Shown here one piece after another: positions 52,865 through 61,276 of a DNA stretch of 64,000 bases (position 1 is its first letter; each line of letters starts with the position of its first letter). The notes beneath the pieces are model-generated. The model saw only the letters and a list, made by a program, of their open reading frames with translations, searched no databases and was not told the origin of the DNA. The position numbers and the translations under genes were made by a program. This DNA comes from Streptomyces tailanensis. GTDB taxonomy: Bacteria; Actinomycetota; Actinomycetes; Streptomycetales; Streptomycetaceae. The stretch spans positions 62,001 to 126,000 of the forward strand of contig NZ_VTHJ01000004.1 in assembly GCF_008386495.1 (NCBI RefSeq), written 5' to 3'.

Positions 52865-53353
52865 TCACGCGAACGGTGATTCGGCCAGGAGAACGACCCG
52901 GTCGACTTCGGGGTCGAAGCCGAGCACCGGATGCCCGTGATCGCCCTCCGGGTCCATCAGGACCGGCTTGCCCAGACGTCGCCCGACGTCCCGCAGAAAT
53001 CCGCAGAACTCATCGAGGCGCTCCTGTCCCTGGATCTCCCGCAGGTCCACATCGAAGTCGATCTCCTCCGTCGCGTGGAATCGAAAGATCGCCAGTACGT
53101 CGGTCGAAAGGTGAACTCGCAGCTCAGGGCATTCGGCACCCGCTGGACGAGCGAGCACCGCCTTCGCCCGAGGCTTCACCGGCAGGGTCGTATCGCCTTC
53201 GGAGTAACGATGCTTCCAGTCCCGCTCACCGACGAGGTCCAGGAGTGCCTGCCAGTCCTCCGCCGAGGTGTCCGGCACTCGTACGTCCGGCAGCGCACCC
53301 ATCAATTCGGGGTCGAAGAAGGGCGCGACTTCGTCCCACCACAGATCGGACAC
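52865..53353 (-). CDS. Conserved hypothetical protein, 162 residues
   Basis: MSDLWWDEVAPFFDPELMGALPDVRVPDTSAEDWQALLDLVGERDWKHRYSEGD starts this soluble acidic protein. Its C-terminal half (LRVHLSTDVLAIFRFHATEEIDFDVDLREIQGQERLDEFCGFLRDVGRRLGKPVLMDPEGDHGHPVLGFDPEVD) looks like a small alpha/beta domain seen in immunity-type proteins, but I cannot name a family. The start is GTG with a weak GGTGGGG upstream. It is convergent with nothing close and divergent from the DUF5819 gene. Confidence 0.65.
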   Translation of the reverse strand: MSDLWWDEVAPFFDPELMGALPDVRVPDTSAEDWQALLDLVGERDWKHRYSEGDTTLPVKPRAKAVLARPAGAECPELRVHLSTDVLAIFRFHATEEIDFDVDLREIQGQERLDEFCGFLRDVGRRLGKPVLMDPEGDHGHPVLGFDPEVDRVVLLAESPFA

Positions 53354-53441
53354 CCCACCATGCTGCCTGGCAGGCCGGCGCAGCGCAGCCCGTTTTCGTT
53401 CGGCTCAATCATGGGCTACCGCGCCGTAAGGTGTCCCCCGC

Positions 53442-53450
53442 TGTGGATAA
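53442..53450 (-). promoter_or_regulatory. Intergenic DnaA box
   Basis: TGTGGATAA, the reverse of the E. coli-perfect TTATCCACA, in the gap before the DUF5819 gene. Confidence 0.5.
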
Positions 53451-53580
53451 CCTCATGGATGCCGTGTGGGCGGTGTGACGATGTGACTGCTGTGGCCACC
53501 GGGGCTGTGCCGGATGGATGCGGCTGAGTAAGTTCCGGTGGGGAAACGGACCGGGAGTGGGAAGCGGGGAGCGGGGCGGA

Positions 53581-54402
53581 ATGGACGCGTACGACGAGGT
53601 CTCGAACGGCCGGCGCGGGCCGGACGAGCCCGAGGGCTCCGCCTCCACAAGCCCCGCAGAGGAAAGGGAGGGCAGGGCCGACGGCGACGACTCCGCCGCT
53701 GCCACACCCCAACCGGCCCCACCGCCCCAACCGGCGCAGTCGACGCGGCCGGCCTCCGGTATTGCCGCGCTCTCCCTCCCCTACCAAATCACCGTGGCGC
53801 TCGTCCTCGCTGTCGTCGCGGTTGTGACCTGCGTACACGTAGGCATGGTGTTCCTGCATGTCGCCCCCTCGAACACGGTGACGAAGCAGCATGGTCGGGC
53901 GGTCGAGGAGTGGGTGTTCCCGGAGTTCGAGCAGAACTGGAAGCTGTTCGCGCCGAACCCGCTGCAGCAGAACATCGCGGTGGAGGTCCGAGCCGAGGTG
54001 CACACCGCGGCCGGTGATGTCCGTATGACCGGCTGGTACGGCCTGTCGGCGCTGGACGGCGCCGCCATCGACGGCAATCTGATGCCGAGCCACACCCAGC
54101 AGAACGAATTGCGCCGGGCCTGGGACTTCTACAACTCCACCCACGACAGCGAGAACCGCGCCACGACCTCGCGGGGTGGGCTGTCCGAGCGCTATCTGCG
54201 CCGCATCGTGGTGCTTCGCCTCGACCGTGAGCAGGCCGGCGGGGCCGACGGGGTCATCGAGCGGATACAGGTCCGGTCACGTACCACCAATGTGAGGCCG
54301 CCCGACTGGAGTGAGGAACAGGTGTCCGACAAGCCTGTCGTCCGTGAGCTGCCCTGGTGGTCGGTGACCGACCGCGATCGCACGAAGGCGAGCGCCGAAT
54401 GA
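53581..54402 (+). CDS. DUF5819 family membrane protein
   Basis: The 273-residue protein has an N-terminal disordered segment, one transmembrane helix (YQITVALVLAVVAVVTCVHVGMVFLHV) and an extracytoplasmic domain with NTVTKQHGRAVEEWVFPEFEQNWKLFAPNPLQQNIAVEVRAEVHT. Its stop overlaps the HTTM gene by four bases. In actinobacteria DUF5819 proteins pair with HTTM membrane proteins, which suggests a joint complex at the membrane. The ATG at 53581 is chosen over a frame starting 63 bases upstream because of GGAGCGGGGCGGA. Function unknown. Confidence 0.85.
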   Translation: MDAYDEVSNGRRGPDEPEGSASTSPAEEREGRADGDDSAAATPQPAPPPQPAQSTRPASGIAALSLPYQITVALVLAVVAVVTCVHVGMVFLHVAPSNTVTKQHGRAVEEWVFPEFEQNWKLFAPNPLQQNIAVEVRAEVHTAAGDVRMTGWYGLSALDGAAIDGNLMPSHTQQNELRRAWDFYNSTHDSENRATTSRGGLSERYLRRIVVLRLDREQAGGADGVIERIQVRSRTTNVRPPDWSEEQVSDKPVVRELPWWSVTDRDRTKASAE

Positions 54403-55727
54403 GCTCCATGAGCCCCTTGACGCCCATGAATCCAGGCAACCAGGGCAACCCGGTGGGCCCTCTCGGTCGTCTCTCCGCCGCGATCGGCAGCGGGATCACC
54501 CAGGTCACCGACAACGCGCTGGGCCCCTACCAGAGCGCGATCATCCGGATCGGCTTCGCCGCGACCTGGCTGCTGTTCCTGCTGCGCGAGTTCCCGCACC
54601 GCCACGAGTTGTACGGCCCCGACGGGCCCTGGAACTGGGACCTCGCCCAGCAGCTCCTGGTGGACAACGACGCCTTCACGGTGCTGATCTGGTCGAAGAG
54701 CGACGTGTGGTTCGAGATCGTCTACGCCCTCGCCATGCTGTCGAGCTTCCTGCTGCTGCTCGGCTGGCGCACCCGCACCGCGAGCGTGCTCTTCATGGTG
54801 GGCGTCCTCTCGCTGCAGAACCGCAGCGTCTTCATGGGCGATGGCGGCGACAACGTCATCCACCTCATGGCGATCTACCTCGTCCTCACCCGCTGCGGCC
54901 AGGTCTGGTCCCTGGACGCCCGGCGTGCACGGCGCACGCGCGAGCGCGCCGAGCGGGAGGGTAAGGAGCGGGAGGACCGCGTCGGTCCTGCCCTGTGGTG
55001 CGTGCTCGGCTTCGTGCTGCTGGTGGCGACGTTCGGCGGCCTCATTCCCGGCGGCTTTCTGGGCGGCTGGCTGACCGTCTTCTGGGGGCTGTGGGCGGTG
55101 CACGCCCTCTGGTGGGCCGTCAAGCGCATCTCGTCGGACATCAAGCCCCGTGTCCTGCTCGACATCGTCGCCAATCTCACGCACAACGCCGCCCTGGTCG
55201 TGATCATGGCCGAGGCATGTCTGATCTACGCGGCCGCCGGCTGGTACAAGATCCAGGGCACGCGCTGGCAGGACGGCACGGCCGCCTACTACCCGCTCCA
55301 CCTGGACTACTTCTCGCCCTGGTCGGCGCTCTCCGACCTGATGACGTCGAGCGGCACGATGGTGATGCTGGTGACGTACGGGACGGTCATCGTTCAGGTC
55401 GCCTTCCCGTTCACGCTCTTCAACCGGCGCGTCAAGAACGTCCTGCTGGCGGTCATGATGACCGAGCACGCCGTGATCGCCGTCGTTCTCGGTCTGCCGT
55501 TCTTCTCGCTCGCGATGATCGCCGCCGATGCCGTCTTCCTGCCGACCCCCTTCCTGAAGCGGCTGGGCGACTGGGTGACACGCGCGCGTGTACGCGTCCT
55601 GGGACGTGTGCTGCCCGGGCGTGACCGTACGCCGCCGGGACCGAACGACCAGCAGCGGACACCGCTCCCTGTCGACAACGCGGAGGGGAAGACGACCGAG
55701 CAGGCACACGTAGGCTTCACCGCATGA
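54399..55727 (+). CDS. HTTM (vitamin K-dependent carboxylase-like) membrane protein
   Basis: The 442-residue protein has several transmembrane helices (AIIRIGFAATWLLFLLREF, VWFEIVYALAMLSSFLLLLGW, NVIHLMAIYLVLTRC, LGFVLLVATFGGLIPGGFLGGWLTVFWGLWAVHALW) and the HTTM-type block VIMAEACLIYAAAGWYKIQGTRWQDGTAAYYPLHLDYFS. The fold is shared with vitamin K-dependent gamma-carboxylase, although the activity of bacterial members is largely unknown. It overlaps the DUF5819 gene at its start and the methyltransferase gene at its end (ATGA both times), giving a three-gene operon. Confidence 0.88.
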   Translation: MSSMSPLTPMNPGNQGNPVGPLGRLSAAIGSGITQVTDNALGPYQSAIIRIGFAATWLLFLLREFPHRHELYGPDGPWNWDLAQQLLVDNDAFTVLIWSKSDVWFEIVYALAMLSSFLLLLGWRTRTASVLFMVGVLSLQNRSVFMGDGGDNVIHLMAIYLVLTRCGQVWSLDARRARRTRERAEREGKEREDRVGPALWCVLGFVLLVATFGGLIPGGFLGGWLTVFWGLWAVHALWWAVKRISSDIKPRVLLDIVANLTHNAALVVIMAEACLIYAAAGWYKIQGTRWQDGTAAYYPLHLDYFSPWSALSDLMTSSGTMVMLVTYGTVIVQVAFPFTLFNRRVKNVLLAVMMTEHAVIAVVLGLPFFSLAMIAADAVFLPTPFLKRLGDWVTRARVRVLGRVLPGRDRTPPGPNDQQRTPLPVDNAEGKTTEQAHVGFTA

Positions 55728-56503
55728 ACGATCCGGTGAGCGCGGCACTCTCCGGCGAACCGGCGGACGACCCGGTGCGGAACTGGCGTCGCCTCGCCGA
55801 CGGCTCCGTCCTGCTCGACGGATTCCACGCCCTCAAGCACGCCCTGCGCTTCGGCGCCGAGGTCCCGGTGGCGGTCACCGTCGACCGTGCGGCGGCACTC
55901 GCCCTCGCCGACGACCTGGCCCCCGACGTACGGGACCGGCTCGCGGACCTCCTCCAGGAGGTCCCGGAGGAGATGTACCGCACGCTCGTGCCCCGCCCGC
56001 ACCCCACCGCGATCGCCGCCCTGGCCGTTCGCCCCTCACGCGCGTCCAACCTGGCGGTGCTCGACCACACCCCTCGTACCGCCCCCGTCGTCGTCCTCGA
56101 CAACCCGCGCAACCTGGGCAACGCCGGCGCCGTGATCCGCCTGGCCGCCGGTTTCGGCGCGACCGGGGTGGTGACCACGGGCACCCTGGACCCCTGGCAC
56201 CCCACGGTCGTGCGCGGCGGCGCGGGCCTGCACTTCGCGACCGCGGTCGAGCGCCTGGACGTGGCCGAGCTACCCCCGGGCCCGCTCTTCGCGCTCGACC
56301 CCGAGGGCGACGACATCCGGGGCCTGAAGCTCCCGGACGACGCCGTCCTCGCCTTCGGCTCCGAGCGCAGTGGGCTGTCCGCCGAGCTCCGCGCGCGGGC
56401 CGACCACTTGCTCTCCCTGCCGATGCGCCCCCAGGTGTCGAGCTACAACCTGGCGACGAGCGTGGCGATGACGCTGTACCACTGGAGTGCGGGCGCCCCG
56501 TAA
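55724..56503 (+). CDS. TrmH/SpoU family RNA 2'-O-methyltransferase
   Basis: The 259-residue protein is a SPOUT methyltransferase: VVVLDNPRNLGNAGAVIRLAAGFGATGVVTTG for motif 1, VLAFGSERSGLSAELRARAD for motif 2 and LLSLPMRPQVSSYNLATSVAMTLYHW for the trefoil-knot motif 3, where S-adenosylmethionine binds. The substrate is a tRNA or rRNA ribose, not predictable here. Its ATG overlaps the HTTM stop, so it is translationally coupled to it. Confidence 0.92.
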   Translation: MNDPVSAALSGEPADDPVRNWRRLADGSVLLDGFHALKHALRFGAEVPVAVTVDRAAALALADDLAPDVRDRLADLLQEVPEEMYRTLVPRPHPTAIAALAVRPSRASNLAVLDHTPRTAPVVVLDNPRNLGNAGAVIRLAAGFGATGVVTTGTLDPWHPTVVRGGAGLHFATAVERLDVAELPPGPLFALDPEGDDIRGLKLPDDAVLAFGSERSGLSAELRARADHLLSLPMRPQVSSYNLATSVAMTLYHWSAGAP

Positions 56504-56523
56504 AGGGATTCGAGCTGCAGCGC

Positions 56524-56600
56524 CGTAAAGGGGCGCGGGGCTGTGCTGGATATGCGGCTCCGCCGCGCGGGCGCGACCAGCCACGACGGTCCGCGGTCGC
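56524..56600. repeat. Streptomyces-type intergenic repeat
   Basis: The block TAAAGGGGCGCGGGGCTGTG ... GCGCGACCAGCCACGACGG resembles a dispersed repeat (AGGGGCGCGGGG ... GCGCGACCAGCC) seen between many Streptomyces genes. It lies between the methyltransferase and paaN genes, which converge here. The assignment rests on memory of the motif. Confidence 0.45.
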
Positions 56601-56619
56601 CCCACAACCAAGCGGCCCC

Positions 56620-58311
56620 CTACGCTTCGCGCCGAACCTCCACCACCCGGAACCGATTGGCGACGAACGCCCCGTCACACAGCGCCGCGTTCGCCGCCGG
56701 GTTCCCACCGGACCCGTGGAAGTCGGAGAACGCGGCGGTCTGGTTCACATACACCCCACCCGTGAGGTTCAGCGACAGCTGAGCGCACTCCTCCAGGCAG
56801 ACCTCCTCGATGCTGTCTGCCACCTCGCCGGAGGTCGTGTACGCGCCGACCGTCATCGCGCCCTTCTCACGGACCGTGCGCCGCAGCAGCTCCACCGCGT
56901 CAGCCGTCGAGTCGACCGCGACAGCGAACGACACCGGACCGAAGCACTCGCTCATGTAGGCGGCCTCGTCATCCGGCTTCGCCCCGTCCAGCTTCACGAT
57001 CACCGGCGTACGGACGACCGCGCCCGGGAACTCCGGGTTGCTGATCTCCCGTGAGGCGAGGGCGACTTCGCCGAGCCCGGCGGCGGCTTCGAGGCGGGCC
57101 TTCACGTCGGGGTTCACGATCGCGCCGAGCAGGGCGTTCGCGCGCGCGTCGTCGCCCAGCAGGCCGCTGACCGACTTGGCGAGATCGGCGACGACCTCGT
57201 CGTACGACTTCGGGCCCTCGTCGGTGGTGATGCCGTCGCGGGGGATCAGGAGGTTCTGCGGGGTGGTGCACATCTGGCCGCTGTACAGGGACAGGGAGAA
57301 GGCCAGGTTGGAGAGCATGCCCTTGTAGTTGTCGGTGGAGTCGACGAGCACCGTGTTGACGCCGGCCTTCTCCGTGTAGACCTGGGCCTGGCGGGCGTTG
57401 GCCTCCAGCCAGTCGCCGAAGGACGTCGAGCCCGTGTAGTCGATGATGCGGATCTCGGGGCGGGTGGCCAGGATCTTGGCGATGCCCTCGCCGGGGCGCT
57501 CGACGGCCAGTGCCACCAGGTTGGGGTCGAAGCCGGCCCCGGCGAGGACCTCGCGGGCGACCCGGACGGTGAGGGCGAGCGGCAGCACCGCGCGCGGGTG
57601 GGGCTTCACGAGGACCGCGTTGCCGGTGGCGAGGGAGGCGAACAGGCCCGGGTAGCCGTTCCACGTCGGGAAGGTGTTGCAGCCGATGACCAGGGCGATG
57701 CCGCGCGGGACGGGCTTGAACCGCTTGGTCATCGCCAGCGGGTCGCGCTTGCCCTGGGGCTTGGTCCACTCCGCGTCGTCGGGGGTGTGGACCTGCTCGG
57801 CGTACGCGTACGCCACCGCCTCAAGACCGCGGTCCTGCGCGTGCGGGCCGCCCGCCTGGAAGGCCATCATGAACGCCTGACCGCTGGTGTGCATGACCGC
57901 ATGGGCGAACTCGTGGGTGCGGTCGCTGATCCGCTTGAGGATCTCCAGACACACCACCGCGCGCGCCTCCGCGCCCGCGTCGCGCCACGCGCGCTGGCCG
58001 GCCTTCATCGCGGGCAGCAGCGTGTCGATGTCGGCGTGCGGGTACGTGACGCCCAGCGTCGGGCCGTACGGGGAGGTCTCGTCGCCCACCCAGTCGTCGG
58101 TGCCGGGCTGGCCGAGGTCGAGGCGGGTGCCGAGGAGGGCGTCGAAGGCGGCCTTGCCCTCCGCCATGCCCAGGCTGCCGTTCTCGCCGTAGGCCTTGGG
58201 GTGCTCGGGGTGCGGGGACCAGTACGCGCGCGTGCGGATCGTTTCCAGGGCCTGATCGAGGGTGGGCCGGTGCTTGGCGATCAAGGAATGCGCGGGCAGT
58301 TCGGCGGCCAT
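56620..58311 (-). CDS. paaN: Phenylacetate degradation protein PaaN (aldehyde dehydrogenase type)
   Basis: The 563-residue protein is an aldehyde dehydrogenase-like enzyme: HTSGQAFMMAFQAGG, FKPVPRGIALVIGCNTFPTWNGYPGLFASLATGNAVLVKPHP, IDYTGSTSFGDWLE and YSGQMCTTPQNLLIP with the catalytic cysteine. The length and the N-terminal segment match the PaaN group used in phenylacetate ring opening in actinobacteria. It is divergent from paaH, with a TetR operator and a DnaA box between. GAGGAG lies ten bases before the ATG at 58311. Confidence 0.9.
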   Translation of the reverse strand: MAAELPAHSLIAKHRPTLDQALETIRTRAYWSPHPEHPKAYGENGSLGMAEGKAAFDALLGTRLDLGQPGTDDWVGDETSPYGPTLGVTYPHADIDTLLPAMKAGQRAWRDAGAEARAVVCLEILKRISDRTHEFAHAVMHTSGQAFMMAFQAGGPHAQDRGLEAVAYAYAEQVHTPDDAEWTKPQGKRDPLAMTKRFKPVPRGIALVIGCNTFPTWNGYPGLFASLATGNAVLVKPHPRAVLPLALTVRVAREVLAGAGFDPNLVALAVERPGEGIAKILATRPEIRIIDYTGSTSFGDWLEANARQAQVYTEKAGVNTVLVDSTDNYKGMLSNLAFSLSLYSGQMCTTPQNLLIPRDGITTDEGPKSYDEVVADLAKSVSGLLGDDARANALLGAIVNPDVKARLEAAAGLGEVALASREISNPEFPGAVVRTPVIVKLDGAKPDDEAAYMSECFGPVSFAVAVDSTADAVELLRRTVREKGAMTVGAYTTSGEVADSIEEVCLEECAQLSLNLTGGVYVNQTAAFSDFHGSGGNPAANAALCDGAFVANRFRVVEVRREA

Positions 58312-58388
58312 GCTTGACCAACTCCTCACGTCAGAGGCTCTTCATTGAGGTCTGACCTGGGCAGGAACAGGCGGACAGGGCTAGAGTA

Positions 58389-58402
58389 ACCGAACGATCG
58401 GT
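58389..58402. promoter_or_regulatory. TetR-type operator in the paaN-paaH gap
   Basis: ACCGAACGATCGGT is an inverted repeat of ACCGA and TCGGT around four bases. An almost identical ACCGAACAATCGGT occurs upstream of bkdA at 61204-61217. The TetR gene two genes downstream is the obvious candidate to bind both. Confidence 0.7.
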
Positions 58403-58426
58403 CGGGACAAGGGAGTCCGCCGCATC

Positions 58427-58435
58427 TGTGGACAA
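58427..58435 (-). promoter_or_regulatory. DnaA box before paaH
   Basis: TGTGGACAA (reverse TTGTCCACA) 23 bases before the paaH ATG, close to the operator. Confidence 0.5.
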
Positions 58436-58458
58436 CCCTGTGCGGGAGGATCGCGCAC

Positions 58459-59976
58459 ATGACAGCACTCGACCTCAGCAGCCCCGTGGCCGTTGTCGGC
58501 ACCGGCACCATGGGCCAGGGCATCGCCCAGGTCGCGCTGGTCGCGGGCCATTCCGTACGGCTGTACGACGCCGTCCCCGGCCGCGCCCGGGAGGCGGCCG
58601 AGGCGATCGGCGCCCGGCTCGACCGGCTCGTCGCGAAGGACCGTATGACCGCCGCCGACCGGGACGCCGCCCGCGCCCGACTGCACGCCGCGGAGAGCCT
58701 CGCCGACCTCGCGGACTGCGCCCTCGTCGTCGAGGCGATCCTGGAGCGGCTGGACGTCAAGCAGGAGCTGTTCCGCGCGCTGGAGGACGTCGTCGGCGAG
58801 GATTGCCTGCTCGCCACCAACACCTCCTCCCTCTCCGTCACGGCGATCGGCTCGGCGCTGCGCAACCCGGGGCGTTTCGTGGGCCTGCACTTCTTCAATC
58901 CCGCGCCACTGCTGCCGCTCGTCGAGGTCGTCTCCGGGTTCGCCACCGACGTCACGTCGGCCACGCGCGCGTACGAGATGGCCCGCGCCTGGGGCAAGAC
59001 GCCGGTCGCGTGCGCCGACACCCCCGGCTTCATCGTCAACCGCATCGCACGTCCGTTCTACGCCGAGGCCTTCGCGGTGTACGAGGCGCAGGCCGCCGAG
59101 CCGGCCACGATCGACGCGGTCCTGCGCGAGTGCGGCGGTTTCAGGATGGGCGCGTTCGAACTGACCGATCTCATCGGGCAGGACGTCAACGAGTCCGTCA
59201 CGCACTCTGTGTGGCAGGCCTTCTTCCAGGACGTGCGGTTCACGCCGTCGCTGGCCCAGCGGCGGCTCGTCGAGTCCGGCCGGCTCGGCCGCAAGACCGG
59301 ACGGGGCTGGTACGACTACGCGGACGACGCCGAGCCCGCCGAGCCGCACACCGCGGAGCCCCTCCAGGCGCCCGCGTACGTCGTCGTCGAGGGCGACCTG
59401 GGCCCCGCCTCCGAACTGCTCGCGCTGATCCGCGAGGCGGGCATCGGCGTCCGTGAGGAGGACGAGGACCACGGCACCCGGCTGGTCCTGCCGAGCGGCG
59501 GCCAACTGGCCCTGGCGGACGGCCAGACCTCCGTGGAGTTCCGGGACGTCGTCTACTTCGACCTGGCGCTGGACTACCGCCGGGCCACCCGTATCGCCCT
59601 GTCCGCCTCCCAGGACACCTCCCCGCAGACGCTCGCCGAGGCCACCGGGCTCTTCCAGGCGCTCGGCAAGGACGTCAGCGTCATCGGGGACGCCCCCGGC
59701 ATGATCGTGGCCCGTACGGTGGCCCGGATCGTCGACCTCGCGCACGACGCCGTGGCCAAGGGCGTGGCCACCGAGGAGGACATCGACACGGCGATGCGGC
59801 TCGGCGTCAACTACCCGCTCGGGCCCTTCGAATGGAGCCGCAGGCTGGGCCGCAACTGGGCGTACGCCCTCCTGGACGACCTGCACCTGCGCGACCCCTC
59901 CGGGCGCTACGCGCCGTCCCTCGCGCTGTACCGCCACGCCTACGCCTCCGACAAGCGGGAGGGCACCTCCTCATGA
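58459..59976 (+). CDS. paaH: 3-hydroxyacyl-CoA dehydrogenase PaaH
   Basis: The 505-residue protein has the NAD motif VAVVGTGTMGQGIAQVAL, CALVVEAILERLDVKQELF, LATNTSSLSVTAIGSAL, VGLHFFNPAPLLPLVEVV, and TPGFIVNRIARPFY and FELTDLIGQDVN in the C-terminal dimer domain. It continues with a second C-terminal domain copy (DTSPQTLAEATGLFQALGKDVSVIGDAPGMIVARTVARI), as in PaaC/PaaH. It oxidises 3-hydroxyadipyl-CoA in phenylacetate catabolism. The next gene, TetR, overlaps its stop by four bases. Confidence 0.92.
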   Translation: MTALDLSSPVAVVGTGTMGQGIAQVALVAGHSVRLYDAVPGRAREAAEAIGARLDRLVAKDRMTAADRDAARARLHAAESLADLADCALVVEAILERLDVKQELFRALEDVVGEDCLLATNTSSLSVTAIGSALRNPGRFVGLHFFNPAPLLPLVEVVSGFATDVTSATRAYEMARAWGKTPVACADTPGFIVNRIARPFYAEAFAVYEAQAAEPATIDAVLRECGGFRMGAFELTDLIGQDVNESVTHSVWQAFFQDVRFTPSLAQRRLVESGRLGRKTGRGWYDYADDAEPAEPHTAEPLQAPAYVVVEGDLGPASELLALIREAGIGVREEDEDHGTRLVLPSGGQLALADGQTSVEFRDVVYFDLALDYRRATRIALSASQDTSPQTLAEATGLFQALGKDVSVIGDAPGMIVARTVARIVDLAHDAVAKGVATEEDIDTAMRLGVNYPLGPFEWSRRLGRNWAYALLDDLHLRDPSGRYAPSLALYRHAYASDKREGTSS

Positions 59977-60563
59977 CCACCGCCAAGCGCGACACGTACA
60001 CCCCGGAGACGCTGCTGTCCGTCGCCGTGCAGGTCTTCAACGAGCGTGGCTACGACGGCACTTCCATGGAGCATCTGTCCAAGGCGGCCGGTATCTCCAA
60101 GTCATCGATATACCACCACGTCACGGGCAAGGAGGAGCTGCTGCGCCGGTCCGTGAGCCGGGCGCTGGACGGGCTCTTCGGGATCCTCGACGAGGAACCC
60201 GCGCGCGTGGGACGTGCGGTGGAGCGGCTGGAGCATGTCGTCCGGCGCATGGTCGAGGTCCTCATCGCCGAACTGCCGTACGTGACGCTGCTGCTGCGCG
60301 TGCGCGGCAACACCGACACCGAGCGCTGGGCCCTGGAACGACGGCGTGAATTCGACCACCAGGTCGCCGAGTTGCTGAAGGCCGCGGCCGCCGACGGGGA
60401 CGTGCGCGGTGACGTGGAGGTGCGGCTCGCGACCCGGCTGGTCTTCGGAATGATCAACTCCATCGTGGAGTGGTACCGGCCCGACGGGCGGGGCATGGGC
60501 GAGCGCGAGGTGTCCGACGCGGTCGTACAGATGGTCTTCGGAGGGCTCCGCAAGGAGCACTGA
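59973..60563 (+). CDS. TetR-family regulator, likely PaaR
   Basis: The 196-residue repressor has a TetR HTH at residues about 8-58: PETLLSVAVQVFNERGYDGTSMEHLSKAAGISKSSIYHHVTGKEELLRR. A helical ligand-binding domain follows. The ATG overlaps the paaH stop (ATGA), so it is co-translated with paaH. The operator pair at 58389 and 61204, both of TetR half-site form, suggests it controls paaN, itself with paaH, and bkdABC; a phenylacetyl-CoA or acyl-CoA inducer is inference. Confidence 0.9.
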   Translation: MTTAKRDTYTPETLLSVAVQVFNERGYDGTSMEHLSKAAGISKSSIYHHVTGKEELLRRSVSRALDGLFGILDEEPARVGRAVERLEHVVRRMVEVLIAELPYVTLLLRVRGNTDTERWALERRREFDHQVAELLKAAAADGDVRGDVEVRLATRLVFGMINSIVEWYRPDGRGMGEREVSDAVVQMVFGGLRKEH

Positions 60564-60601
60564 GGCACTCTCTCGGGGGACTGTGGCGGCGTCCTGGCCG
60601 C

Positions 60602-61102
60602 TCACCCCTCCGGTTCCACGTCCTCCTCCTCGAACACCAGCAGCGTGCGGGTGCTGAGCACCTCGGGGATGGCCTGGAGCTTGGTGAGGACCACCTCGCG
60701 CAGGGCCCGGTTGTCCGAGGTGTGCACCAGGAGCAGTACGTCGAAGTCGCCGCCCACCAGGGCGATGTGGGCGGCGTCGGGGAGTTGGCGCAGTTGTTCG
60801 CGGACCGTGCGCCAGGAGTTCTGCACGATCTTGAGAGTGATGTAGGCCGAGGTGCCTTTTCCGGCGCGCTCGTGGTTCACGCGCGCCCCGAAGCCGCGGA
60901 TCACGCCGTCCTCGATGAGGCGGTTGATGCGGGCGTAGGCGTTGGCGCGCGAGACATGGACACGTTCGGCGACGGACCGTATCGAGGCGCGGCCGTCGGC
61001 CTGGAGCATGCGCAGGATGTCCTGATCTATGGCGTCCAGCGGTCGAGGGGGCGGCAGGGCCGGGCCGTCCTCCGATGGCTCGGCCATTTGTTCAGGTGCC
61101 AT
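60602..61102 (-). CDS. Lrp/AsnC-family regulator
   Basis: The 166-residue protein has an Lrp HTH (LDAIDQDILRMLQADGRASIRSVAERVHVSRANAYARINRLIEDGVIRGF) and a RAM ligand domain (SAYITLKIVQNSWRTVREQLRQLPDAAHIALVGGDFDVLLLVHTSDNRAL). It is divergent from the branched-chain keto-acid dehydrogenase operon. Lrp proteins bind branched-chain amino acids, so control of bkd genes (BkdR) fits. The ATG at 61102 has GGGAGG eight bases upstream. It ends in EEDVEPEG. Confidence 0.92.
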   Translation of the reverse strand: MAPEQMAEPSEDGPALPPPRPLDAIDQDILRMLQADGRASIRSVAERVHVSRANAYARINRLIEDGVIRGFGARVNHERAGKGTSAYITLKIVQNSWRTVREQLRQLPDAAHIALVGGDFDVLLLVHTSDNRALREVVLTKLQAIPEVLSTRTLLVFEEEDVEPEG

Positions 61103-61160
61103 GCGCCCCCGCCTCCCTACCATGGACGTACTGCGTTCATTGCAGGCTGTGCAGAACCGT

Positions 61161-61169
61161 TTGTCCACA
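61161..61169 (+). promoter_or_regulatory. Intergenic DnaA box
   Basis: A perfect TTGTCCACA in the gap between the lrp and bkdA genes. Confidence 0.5.
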
Positions 61170-61203
61170 GCCCGAGGGTGCCTGTAGCCAAAATGCGTCA
61201 ACG

Positions 61204-61217
61204 ACCGAACAATCGGT
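61204..61217. promoter_or_regulatory. TetR-type operator before bkdA
   Basis: ACCGAACAATCGGT, a one-base variant of the operator at 58389-58402, lies 60 bases upstream of the bkdA ATG and 102 bases upstream of lrp. Confidence 0.68.
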
Positions 61218-61276
61218 AGGTGAGACGCGTCACAGCCGTGCCGCGTCCCAGAGTCACTCCCACGAGGAGGTGCCGT

